7,361 nucleotides of DNA from JAUUZT01 sp964654015 (lineage in GTDB: Bacteria; Chloroflexota; Dehalococcoidia; GIF9; AB-539-J10), in contig CAZZHQ010000122.1 of the NCBI GenBank assembly GCA_964654015.1, forward strand, positions 1-7,361, in the 5' to 3' direction. Below, one piece after another: positions 1 through 5,811 of the stretch. The notes beneath the pieces are model-generated. The model saw only the letters and a list, made by a program, of their open reading frames with translations, had not been told where the DNA came from and did no database searches. Every line of letters begins with the position of its first letter. Positions within the stretch are counted from its first letter, which is position 1. Both the position numbers and the translations under genes were made by a program.

Positions 1-165
1 CTGTATGTTGGGGATGCGCCGGAGGAGGATACAGTGAAGTTGTTCGAGGCGCTAATGAAGTACAACGTAGAAGAACATTGGGTGAGCAGCTGTAATGCAG
101 CGGGACTTGGTGATGAGGCACAGGTATTGTTAGAGTACTGGAGGGATGCGGCGTACGGTAGGTAG
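1..165 (+). CDS. C-terminal fragment, possible TRAP solute-binding protein (DctP)
   Basis: An open frame runs from the window edge to a TAG at 163-165, giving 54 residues; the true start lies upstream of the window. The tail reads as an amphipathic C-terminus: W28-V, then A35-GL, then VLLEYWRD, then a final YGR. This resembles the loose pattern 'W-x5-A-x-GL-x4-V-x2-Y-x5-Y' at the C-terminus of many DctP-type periplasmic binding proteins, which would bind the substrate and deliver it to the permease. The position directly upstream of dctQ and dctM fits the usual P-Q-M gene order. The match is short and from memory. The fragment could belong to an unrelated enzyme, such as a sugar-isomerase-like protein, so the coding call is firmer than the function. 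Confidence 0.45.
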   Translation: MYVGDAPEEDTVKLFEALMKYNVEEHWVSSCNAAGLGDEAQVLLEYWRDAAYGR

Positions 166-260
166 AAGAAGCAGCCTTTTAGCTAGTTCTCCCTGAAAGA
201 CTTGCTCCAAGCAGTCGTTGATAAGAGGGCACGTAACCTGATACCTAATTTAATATGTAA

Positions 261-303
261 GCAGGTGAAGAGCCTTACTGAATCAGTAAGACTCTTCACC
301 TGC
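261..303. repeat. 43-nt near-perfect inverted repeat (hairpin or operator)
   Basis: The outer arms are GCAGGTGAAGAG (261-272) and CTCTTCACCTGC (292-303), a perfect 12-bp match. After one mismatch (C273/A291) an inner 8-bp match follows, CTTACTGA (274-281) with TCAGTAAG (283-290), around a single central A. So 20 of 21 possible pairs match. No T-run follows on the + strand, so it is not a standard intrinsic terminator for the upstream gene. It could be an RNA stem that stabilises or separates the binding-protein message from the permease message, or a symmetric operator. The symmetry is seen directly; the role is inferred. Confidence 0.85.
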
Positions 304-322
304 GAAGGTATTGGCATATAAA
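295..322 (+). promoter_or_regulatory. Weak sigma70-like promoter candidate for dctQM
   Basis: TTCACC (295-300) is separated by 16 nt from TATAAA (317-322), which is close to -35 and -10 consensus. Transcription would start near 329, about 45 nt before dctQ. The -35 element sits in the right arm of the 261-303 inverted repeat, so a protein bound to that palindrome would cover it. Such matches arise easily in AT-rich spacers, so this is only a candidate. Confidence 0.22.
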
Positions 323-373
323 AGATACAACCTGCTCATAAGGAAGGGGAGAATTTGGTAACAGGAGCCGAAG

Positions 374-895
374 ATGAAAAGTAACTCCGTGCCAATGCGT
401 GTTGACACAGTTACCGACATATTAACAAAGGTGACCAAGTGGGTGACAATTGTCAGTGCAATTTGTCTAGCAGCAATGCTACTAATAAATATCATAGAGG
501 TAGTAGGGACGAAATGGTTTCACTGGTCGCTTCTAGGTCACCTGGAACTTACTGAGCAATTAATGGTACTTGTGAGCATCTTGCCGATTGCTTTTATAGC
601 ACTGGAAAGAGGGCACATTCGTATCACTATGGTCGTAGAGCGCATAGCCTCAGCGGGACGCTCAGCCCTTGCCCTTGAGGTCCTTGGATACGTGCTGGGA
701 ACGCTAGTAATGGTTTTCCTTACCTGGCGAGCTTTTTTGCAAATGCAATATGCAATGAATGTAAACCTAACTACGAGTACGTTATCTATTCCTATATGGC
801 CGACAAATTTAGCGATTGTTTTAGGATTCGGCTTACTGGCGCTTTCGTGGCTGTTGCTCCTTGTCAAAATATTAATTGCTGGTCCAACTAAGTGA
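374..895 (+). CDS. dctQ: TRAP transporter small permease subunit
   Basis: This 173-residue inner-membrane protein of the DctQ family pairs with the large permease and forms part of the dock for the periplasmic binding protein. TRAP systems use a sodium or proton gradient to take up carboxylates and related acids. Four hydrophobic segments are visible at about residues 23-45, 61-77, 99-121 and 143-167. The E-L-T-E motif (58-61) at the start of helix 2 and the E-R-G-H motif (78-81) after it are typical of DctQ. Length matches the usual 160-180 residues. The ATG at 374 is preceded by AGGAG at 363-367 with 6-nt spacing; the internal Met8 has no comparable site. dctM follows after 77 nt, and the two are probably co-transcribed. 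Substrate cannot be inferred from this subunit. Confidence 0.93.
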   Translation: MKSNSVPMRVDTVTDILTKVTKWVTIVSAICLAAMLLINIIEVVGTKWFHWSLLGHLELTEQLMVLVSILPIAFIALERGHIRITMVVERIASAGRSALALEVLGYVLGTLVMVFLTWRAFLQMQYAMNVNLTTSTLSIPIWPTNLAIVLGFGLLALSWLLLLVKILIAGPTK

Positions 896-932
896 ATTAA
901 CCTCCTTACAATTCTATCGGAGTCTCAATAAA

Positions 933-949
933 TTCAGGTATTACCTGAA
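933..949. repeat. 17-nt perfect palindrome before dctM
   Basis: TTCAGGTA (933-940) and TACCTGAA (942-949) are perfect inverted copies around a single T. As RNA this would fold as a 6-bp stem with a 5-nt loop. It ends 23 nt before the dctM ATG and is followed by a purine-rich (GAA-like) tract. Its CAGGT/ACCTG core also occurs in the arms of the larger inverted repeat before dctQ. Role unknown: it may be a translational or processing hairpin, or a small operator. Confidence 0.7.
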
Positions 950-972
950 GAAAAGAAGAAGAAGAGACAAAA

Positions 973-2280
973 ATGGAATACGGCGCATGGGTTGGCCTAT
1001 CGTGTTTTCTTGGCATGTTTGCGTTAGTCATGCTGGGAGTGCCAATTTTCATCTCTATGTTAGTCGGGGCTCTTGCGGGTTTTTGGTTGGTTGGTGGGGC
1101 TGGTTTAGCTTTTCAACAATTTAGTACTGCACCTTACTTTATCTCGGCTTCATACATGCTTGCCGTAATTCCTTTGTTCGTATTAATGGGTATAATAGCC
1201 GGAGAGTCCGGGATAGCAGAGTCTTCTTATAAAGCTGTCTCCAAGTGGGTGGGTGGGCTTCGCGGGGGGGTTTTAATGACTACCGTAGGAGCAGGAGCCC
1301 TTTTCGGCGCTTGCTGCGGTCTAGGTATAGCGGGAGCAGCAGTATTTAGCAAGATCGCTCTGCCCGAGCTTGATAGACAACACTACGATAAGTCACTAAG
1401 CATGGGTGCTATATGCCTATCAGGCTCCTTATCAGGTTTAATCCCCCCCAGTATTGGAATGGTTATTCTTGCTATTCTAACGGAGCAGTCAATAGGCAGG
1501 TCTTTAGCGGGTTTAATTATTCCGGGTAGTCTTCTTGCTCTGCTCACTATGCTAGGTATATGGGTGATAGGAACCTTAAACCCTAAAAAGATACCTAAAG
1601 CGGTTGTTCAAGTCAGCTGGAAAGAAAAACTTTTATCGCTAGGAATGATTTGGCCGGTGTTGTTCCTTTTCTTATTAGTAATAGGTGGAATGTTTCTCGG
1701 AATTTTCCCGCCTACGGTCGCTGGTGCTATTGGTTCTGCTGGTGTTCTTATATACGCCGGTGTGCGTCGAGTAAAGATGCGGACAATTACTAATAGCTTC
1801 TACGAAACAATCCTGGTAAATGCACAGCTATTTCCCCTCGTCTTCAGTGGCTTTGTATTCGCTCGATTCATAGCTATCAGTGGACTACCCAGGGATCTTG
1901 TAAACTTAATAACCGCCGCCAATCTTTCTCCGTATCTGCTTATGCTTATAATTGTAATTCTTTATCTTGCCCTTGGTTGCGTCTTTGAGTTCTTGTCTAT
2001 GGCTATAATTACTTTCCCCCTTATTTTCCCCATTCTGCTAGCTGCTGGTTTTGACCCGATAGCTGTGCTTGTTATTTTGGCTTTTCTGGGTGAGGTTGCG
2101 GCTATGACCCCTCCCATAGGTTTATCAGCTTTTGTTGTTGCAAGTATAGCACATACCAAGCCTGAGGAGGTCTTCCGTGGCATTATTCCCTTCTTCTTGA
2201 TAGCCTTAGCACTGTTGTGGGTGATAGTGTTTTTCCCTCAGTTAGTCACTTGGTTACCCAATCTGTTTTATGGGCATTAG
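973..2280 (+). CDS. dctM: TRAP transporter large permease subunit
   Basis: This 435-residue integral membrane protein of the DctM family is the ion-coupled transport channel of the TRAP system. Two pseudo-symmetric halves are visible. The first carries a Gly/Ala-rich stretch (GALFGACCGLG) followed by the hairpin motif I157-P-P-S160. The second carries the matching T379-P-P-I-G383 hairpin after an acidic GEVAAM segment. These paired re-entrant hairpins are the known ion and substrate region of the family. About a dozen hydrophobic segments span the chain, and the length is normal (about 425-440). The ATG at 973 has only a diffuse purine-rich upstream tract (GAAGAAGAAGAGAC) rather than a clear AGGAGG, so translation may depend partly on the upstream gene. 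The TAG at 2278-2280 falls within a 5-bp stem (2271-2275/2280-2284). Confidence 0.95.
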   Translation: MEYGAWVGLSCFLGMFALVMLGVPIFISMLVGALAGFWLVGGAGLAFQQFSTAPYFISASYMLAVIPLFVLMGIIAGESGIAESSYKAVSKWVGGLRGGVLMTTVGAGALFGACCGLGIAGAAVFSKIALPELDRQHYDKSLSMGAICLSGSLSGLIPPSIGMVILAILTEQSIGRSLAGLIIPGSLLALLTMLGIWVIGTLNPKKIPKAVVQVSWKEKLLSLGMIWPVLFLFLLVIGGMFLGIFPPTVAGAIGSAGVLIYAGVRRVKMRTITNSFYETILVNAQLFPLVFSGFVFARFIAISGLPRDLVNLITAANLSPYLLMLIIVILYLALGCVFEFLSMAIITFPLIFPILLAAGFDPIAVLVILAFLGEVAAMTPPIGLSAFVVASIAHTKPEEVFRGIIPFFLIALALLWVIVFFPQLVTWLPNLFYGH

Positions 2281-2374
2281 CCCACTAGATAAGAGAATAC
2301 GCTATAAGGTGAAGATAAGCAATTGAGGGATTAACGTGTTCTGTCTCAACAAATAAGGGGGCACTTATAAACTA

Positions 2375-2403
2375 TTGGACTATTTTTCATAGTATGCTAA
2401 AAT
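2375..2403 (+). promoter_or_regulatory. Extended -10 promoter candidate before oxidoreductase gene
   Basis: TTGGAC (2375-2380) is followed after exactly 17 nt by TAAAAT (2398-2403). A TG dinucleotide at 2395-2396 gives an extended -10 (TGC-TAAAAT). The -10 matches five of six consensus bases; the -35 matches three, which an extended -10 can tolerate. The predicted start is near 2410, leaving a leader of about 33 nt with AGGAGG before the GTG codon. This is the best promoter-like sequence in the window. Confidence 0.5.
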
Positions 2404-2413
2404 GAGCTAAAAT
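2396..2413 (+). repeat. Tandem GCTAAAAT direct repeat
   Basis: GCTAAAAT occurs at 2396-2403 and again at 2406-2413, a 10-nt period close to one DNA helical turn. The first copy contains the predicted -10 element and the second covers the expected transcription start. It may be a regulator half-site pair or an alternative -10, or simply chance in an AT-rich spacer. Confidence 0.5.
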
Positions 2414-2431
2414 CAGAGTGTTCTGCTGGTT

Positions 2432-2437
2432 AGGAGG
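2432..2437 (+). promoter_or_regulatory. Ribosome binding site fixing the GTG start at 2444
   Basis: AGGAGG, a full Shine-Dalgarno core, sits 6 nt upstream of GTG 2444. It supports this non-ATG start; the next in-frame ATG lies inside the conserved barrel sequence. Confidence 0.8.
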
Positions 2438-2443
2438 AGAAGC

Positions 2444-4438
2444 GTGACTAAAAAGATTTTCGAACCGATAGAGATTAAGGGGATGAAACTCAAGAACAGG
2501 CTAGGTTTTCCAGCGTGGCTACTGCAGCCACCTGGCCCAGAAGGTTATGTAAGCGACCTGACAATTAGATGGTTTGAGATGAGGGCAAAAGGTGGGGTTG
2601 GGTTAATAATAACCGGAACTATTGAGTTTGCGGATTTTTCTGCTAAGCTTGCAGAAATTGGAGTAACAGGGAAAAATCTTAACTTGATGGATGACAAATA
2701 CATCCCAGGTTGGGCCAAGCTAGTAGATGTGATTCACTCATACGGTGTTAAGATTGGGGCTCAATTTGCGGCTCCTGGGCCCATGTTGGGGTTAGCTCCT
2801 TCACCGGCACCCTTTCCCGACGAGACTCATGCTCGGTTCGGCCTTTTTGACCTTATGGCGGGGCGTATATTGCCCGTCAAGGCGGTTTCAGTTGAGGAGT
2901 TAAAGGAATTTGAACGTGGTATAGCAGCAGCCGCCCGTAGGGCGAAGGCTGCCGGCTTTGATTGCGTGGAGTTCCATACTGGCCACGGCGGCGCTAATCT
3001 TAGTGGAACAATGCTTTCGCCATTCTACAACAGGCGGACTGATGAGTATGGCGGAAGCTGGACGAACCGGCTTCGCTTCCCCGTTAATACGATAAAGCAG
3101 ATCAGAGAGGCGGTCGGCGACGATTATCCTATCCTAGTCAGGACTTCCAGTGACGAACTACTAGGTAAAAGCGGCATTACACTGGACGATACCGTCAAGT
3201 ATATCGTCCCTGCCTTTGAAAAGGCTGGCGCGGATTGTCTTGATATTTCGCAAGGATCTATGACGCATTCTCCCCAGGGAATCGCTATTCCTTTGTACCA
3301 ACCGCAAGGGTGTTTCATCCACCATGCAGAAGCGGTAAAAAAGGTCACCAAGCTACCAGTGATTGGTGTCGGCCGGATTATTGACCTGGATATGGCAGAG
3401 AGGTTTTTGCAGGAAGGAAAAGCTGACATCATTCACCTGGGTAGCCAATTACTGTCCGACCCTGAAACCCCCAAGAAATATTTTGACGGAGTGCCAGAGG
3501 ATATTAGGAAGTGTATAGGGGATAAGCCGCTCATGTGTGGCCGACCCTGTATCATTAACTACGACTCCCACGATGAGCCCATCCCGTTGACCGCGGCAAA
3601 AAAACAAAAAAGTGTACTAGTCATAGGTGGTGGCGTAGCCGGCATGGAAGCGGCCAGGGTAGCCGCATTGAGGGGTCATAAAGTCACTTTGATGGAGAAG
3701 GAGCCTGAGCTGGGGGGGATGGTGGCTACACTGGCACTTAACCCACCGACTGCCGAGTTTAGGCATATTATTGATTACCTAGCTACCCAGTTGAGAAAGC
3801 TACAGGTGGATGTCAGGGTATGCAGGGAGGCTCACTTAGCTAGCATTGAAGAATTTAAAGCAGATGTCATCATACTAGCCACCGGTTCATCACCAATGAT
3901 ACCTGAGGTAGCCAAAGGAAAACCAGGGGTGATAACCCTTGACAGGGCTCTAAAGGAACAGAAGGCTATTGGCCAAAGAGTTGTCGTTTCCGGGTTTTTT
4001 GGTGCTGAATTAGCCATCTCACTTGCCGAGCAAGGCAAGGATGTAATTCTCATCGGCAGGGGCAATGAAGGTTCGATAGGAAGCGATGTTTCTGACGCGA
4101 GGCGTATCTGGCTTTTGAGGAAACTCACCGACATGAATATTGTCAGAGAGAGCCCTGAAGAGATGAGGGTAAGCAATCCAAAAGTCTTATGTAATGTAGA
4201 GGTTGAGAATGTTGTTGCCAGAGAAGTCAAGGTAATGAATGAGAAAGGAACGAAGCAGGTTCTTCCATTCGATACACTTGTTATTGCACAGCGATTTGGT
4301 GAGCGGAAATCAAACGATTTACTCTTTGATAAACTGAAGAAGAAGGTGGCTGAAGTATACAAGATCGGGGATTGCCTAAAATCTAAAGGCATTTACGAGG
4401 CAATCTTGAGCGCCAACGAAGTCGTCAGGAAGATTTGA
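2444..4438 (+). CDS. Fused OYE-type FMN / FAD oxidoreductase, 2,4-dienoyl-CoA reductase-like
   Basis: This 664-residue enzyme has the architecture of 2,4-dienoyl-CoA reductase (FadH), 2-enoate reductase and trimethylamine dehydrogenase. An FMN TIM barrel (about 1-345) is followed by a cysteine linker (about 355-375) and FAD/NAD(P)H Rossmann domains (about 388-664). Seen: the NRRTDEYGGSWTNR barrel signature, IGVGRI near the flavin phosphate, GGGVAG (395-400) with E418 for FAD, and a C-terminal IGDC flavin motif. Family members reduce activated C=C bonds with NAD(P)H through FAD, a 4Fe-4S cluster and FMN. Several key sites deviate. The linker has only C357, C365 and C369 in altered spacing. H178-x2-H181 is present, but the following Tyr position is G183 with two extra residues. 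The usual GR flavin-phosphate motif reads GSQ. The second nucleotide loop (G517-F-F-G520) is two residues short. Substrate unknown; it could be an enoyl-CoA, enone or other reductase. Confidence 0.88.
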   Translation: MTKKIFEPIEIKGMKLKNRLGFPAWLLQPPGPEGYVSDLTIRWFEMRAKGGVGLIITGTIEFADFSAKLAEIGVTGKNLNLMDDKYIPGWAKLVDVIHSYGVKIGAQFAAPGPMLGLAPSPAPFPDETHARFGLFDLMAGRILPVKAVSVEELKEFERGIAAAARRAKAAGFDCVEFHTGHGGANLSGTMLSPFYNRRTDEYGGSWTNRLRFPVNTIKQIREAVGDDYPILVRTSSDELLGKSGITLDDTVKYIVPAFEKAGADCLDISQGSMTHSPQGIAIPLYQPQGCFIHHAEAVKKVTKLPVIGVGRIIDLDMAERFLQEGKADIIHLGSQLLSDPETPKKYFDGVPEDIRKCIGDKPLMCGRPCIINYDSHDEPIPLTAAKKQKSVLVIGGGVAGMEAARVAALRGHKVTLMEKEPELGGMVATLALNPPTAEFRHIIDYLATQLRKLQVDVRVCREAHLASIEEFKADVIILATGSSPMIPEVAKGKPGVITLDRALKEQKAIGQRVVVSGFFGAELAISLAEQGKDVILIGRGNEGSIGSDVSDARRIWLLRKLTDMNIVRESPEEMRVSNPKVLCNVEVENVVAREVKVMNEKGTKQVLPFDTLVIAQRFGERKSNDLLFDKLKKKVAEVYKIGDCLKSKGIYEAILSANEVVRKI

Positions 4439-4467
4439 TACCCCAGCACCTTTGTATTATGAAATAA

Positions 4468-4473
4468 AAGGAG
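4468..4473 (+). promoter_or_regulatory. Ribosome binding site fixing the ATG start at 4482
   Basis: AAGGAG lies 8 nt before ATG 4482. An in-frame TTG at 4452 would extend the protein by 10 residues, but those residues are encoded across this Shine-Dalgarno site and do not resemble the family, so ATG 4482 is preferred. Confidence 0.75.
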
Positions 4474-4481
4474 AAAAGACA

Positions 4482-5595
4482 ATGAGTTATTTTGAACTAG
4501 ACATGAGCTTATCAGAAACAGAACTTATCCTAAAGGCAAACGCTAACAAGTTTGCCAAAGAGATCATGCGCCCTATTTCAATCGAGCTCGACCAGATGAC
4601 TGCAGAGGAGGTTATTGCACCTAAATCACCGTTTTGGGATTTCTTTCGAAAAGCATACGAGCTTGGCTACCACAAGCTCCCTTTCCCGGAAATAGTTGGC
4701 GGAGCTGGCCTTACACCACTGCAGACAGCGATTGTCATGGAAGAGTTGGCCTGGGGGAGTATCGGCCTGACGTTGTCCCTCTATACAAGCTTTGATGCCG
4801 TGATGGCAATGGCAGGGTCCGAAGAGCTCATTAAGGAGTTTACCATTCCATACTGCCAATGCGAAGACGGCAGCGTCGTTGGTTGCTGGGCCGTCACGGA
4901 GCCTGAGCACGGGTCGGATACAGGCATGTTATTTTTTCCCTTCTTCCGAGACCCAAACGTCAAGCCCCAGTGTACAGCCCGCCTGAAGGGGGACGAATGG
5001 GTTATCAACGGCCAGAAGTCTGCCTGGGTCTCCGGAGGTACAATCGCCAAATCCGTCCTCTTGCATGCCCAGATTGACACCGCGATGGGATTCGCCGGCA
5101 GCGGTTTCTTTATCTTCAAGTTGGACCGCCCAGGGGTCTCCAAGGGGAAACCCCAAGAGAAGCTAGGTATGCGGGAATGCAATCATGGTGAGATCTTTTT
5201 TGATGATGTTCACGTGCCCAAGGNNNNNNNNNNNNNNNNNNNNNNNNNNNNNNNNNNNNNNNNNNNNNNNNNNNNNNNNNNNNNNNNNNNNNNNNNNNNN
5301 NNNNNNNNNNNNNNNNNNNNNNNCCCGCGCCCCCTTCATTTACAACTATAGCAATCCACCTGAAAAGCGTTCACTATTGCACGCACTTGCAGCCAAGAGC
5401 TACGCGACCCAGATTGCCCTTGAAGTCAGTAATGATGCAATCCATATCTTTGGAGCCATGGGGCTGACAAATGAAGTACCTGTGGAAAAGTTCTTCAGGG
5501 ACGCCCGGACTATCATGATTGCCGATGGGCCCAGCGATTCTATCGCAGTTCAAGGAGGATACTACATCAATCACCCGATTGAACTCTCGGGGTGA
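4482..5595 (+). CDS. Acyl-CoA dehydrogenase (interrupted by assembly gap)
   Basis: This is an FAD-dependent acyl-CoA dehydrogenase, which forms a 2,3-enoyl-CoA and passes electrons to an electron-transfer flavoprotein. The 247 residues before the gap hold the N-terminal helical domain and middle beta domain: the flavin/substrate signature A137-VTEPEHGSD146, then N176-GQKSAWVSGG186, then KLGMRE and the FDDVHVP end of the beta domain. The 89 residues after the gap hold the last helices: AAKSYA, IHIFGAMGLTNE, VEKFFRDAR and the flavin-loop region. Where medium-chain enzymes have Y-E-G-T with the catalytic Glu, this one reads A-D-G-P (Asp codon 5524-5526). The two parts are in different frames only because of the 100-N filler; roughly 60 residues (helices carrying the alternative catalytic position) are missing. 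The gene starts 43 nt after the oxidoreductase gene, so co-transcription is likely. Substrate chain unknown. Confidence 0.9.
5224..5323. other. Assembly gap of 100 N inside acyl-CoA dehydrogenase gene
   Basis: Exactly 100 undetermined bases, the customary filler for a scaffold gap of unknown length. The flanks are codon-consistent: one base (5223) is left over before it and two bases (5324-5325) precede the next codon, so the real missing length should be a multiple of three if the gene is intact. Comparison with ordinary acyl-CoA dehydrogenases suggests about 180-200 nt are missing, not 100. Confidence 0.98.
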
Positions 5596-5811
5596 AGAAC
5601 TAATTGTCGGTCTGTTCTTTTACTAGCGCGATAATACTCCTTATTTTCTATACAGCGGGTGAGGCTTGTTGTCAAAGCGGCTGTTGATTGTTCGCTGTCT
5701 TCAACTTAGCCTGCTCTCGCAGCAGTGGTTTATTTAGCGGTTGGAACTGTCTTGAAAAACAACGTGAAGGGTCTGAAACGTCGGCGAGATTAGCATTAAG
5801 GAGTAAAATAA
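5596..5811. other. Intergenic spacer before acyl-CoA ligase gene
   Basis: These 216 nt hold no gene that I can support on either strand; short open frames here run out of frame into the ligase gene. Small stems are present, AAGAAC/GTTCTT (5595-5600/5614-5619) followed by a short T-run and CTGCT/AGCAG (5711-5715/5721-5725), but neither is strong. I found no convincing -35/-10 pair. It ends with AAGGAG (5798-5803), 8 nt before the ligase ATG. The length suggests either a separate promoter or a sizeable leader. Confidence 0.55.

Larger units (their letters stand above)
166..373. other. Intergenic spacer with hairpin and weak promoter candidate
   Basis: These 208 nt lie between the partial upstream gene and dctQ. 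I see no convincing gene. The spacer contains the large inverted repeat at 261-303, a weak -35/-10 pair overlapping its right arm, and a purine-rich leader into the dctQ ribosome binding site (AGGAG at 363-367, 6 nt before the ATG). The length is larger than usual for a tight P-Q junction and leaves room for differential expression of the binding protein and the membrane subunits. Confidence 0.6.
2281..2443. other. Intergenic spacer, dctM to oxidoreductase gene
   Basis: These 163 nt hold no gene that I can support. The first half shows no strong terminator; only a 5-bp stem, TGGGC/GCCCA (2271-2284), overlaps the end of dctM and lacks a T-run. The second half is AT-rich and contains the promoter candidate at 2375-2403, a tandem GCTAAAAT repeat and the ribosome binding site of the next gene. 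The oxidoreductase gene may therefore have its own transcription start. Confidence 0.6.

Noticed and set aside
947..967. GAA-rich tract as a microsatellite
   Set aside because: Imperfect and short; more likely serves as a purine-rich ribosome-binding region for dctM.
1264..1449. Homopolymer runs of seven G (1264-1270) and seven C (1443-1449) in dctM, and seven G at 3712-3718 in the oxidoreductase gene, as phase-variation tracts
   Set aside because: All lie in intact, conserved codons for Gly or Pro (R-G-G, I-P-P, L-G-G), and seven is short for slippage-driven switching.
2379..2393. 5-bp stem ACTAT/ATAGT between the -35 and -10 of the promoter candidate, as an operator
   Set aside because: Too short and AT-only in character; expected by chance in this composition.
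3832..4392. Long minus-strand open frame (186 codons) opposite the oxidoreductase
   Set aside because: Ser/Thr/Phe-rich translation typical of an antisense shadow; the + strand here encodes a recognisable FAD/NAD domain.
4452..4481. Upstream TTG start for the acyl-CoA dehydrogenase
   Set aside because: The extension covers the Shine-Dalgarno sequence for ATG 4482 and adds residues with no family match.
5595..5620. Possible intrinsic terminator after the acyl-CoA dehydrogenase gene (6-bp AAGAAC/GTTCTT stem, then a few T)
   Set aside because: The stem is short and AT-rich with a 13-nt loop, and the T-run is only about four bases; too weak to call.
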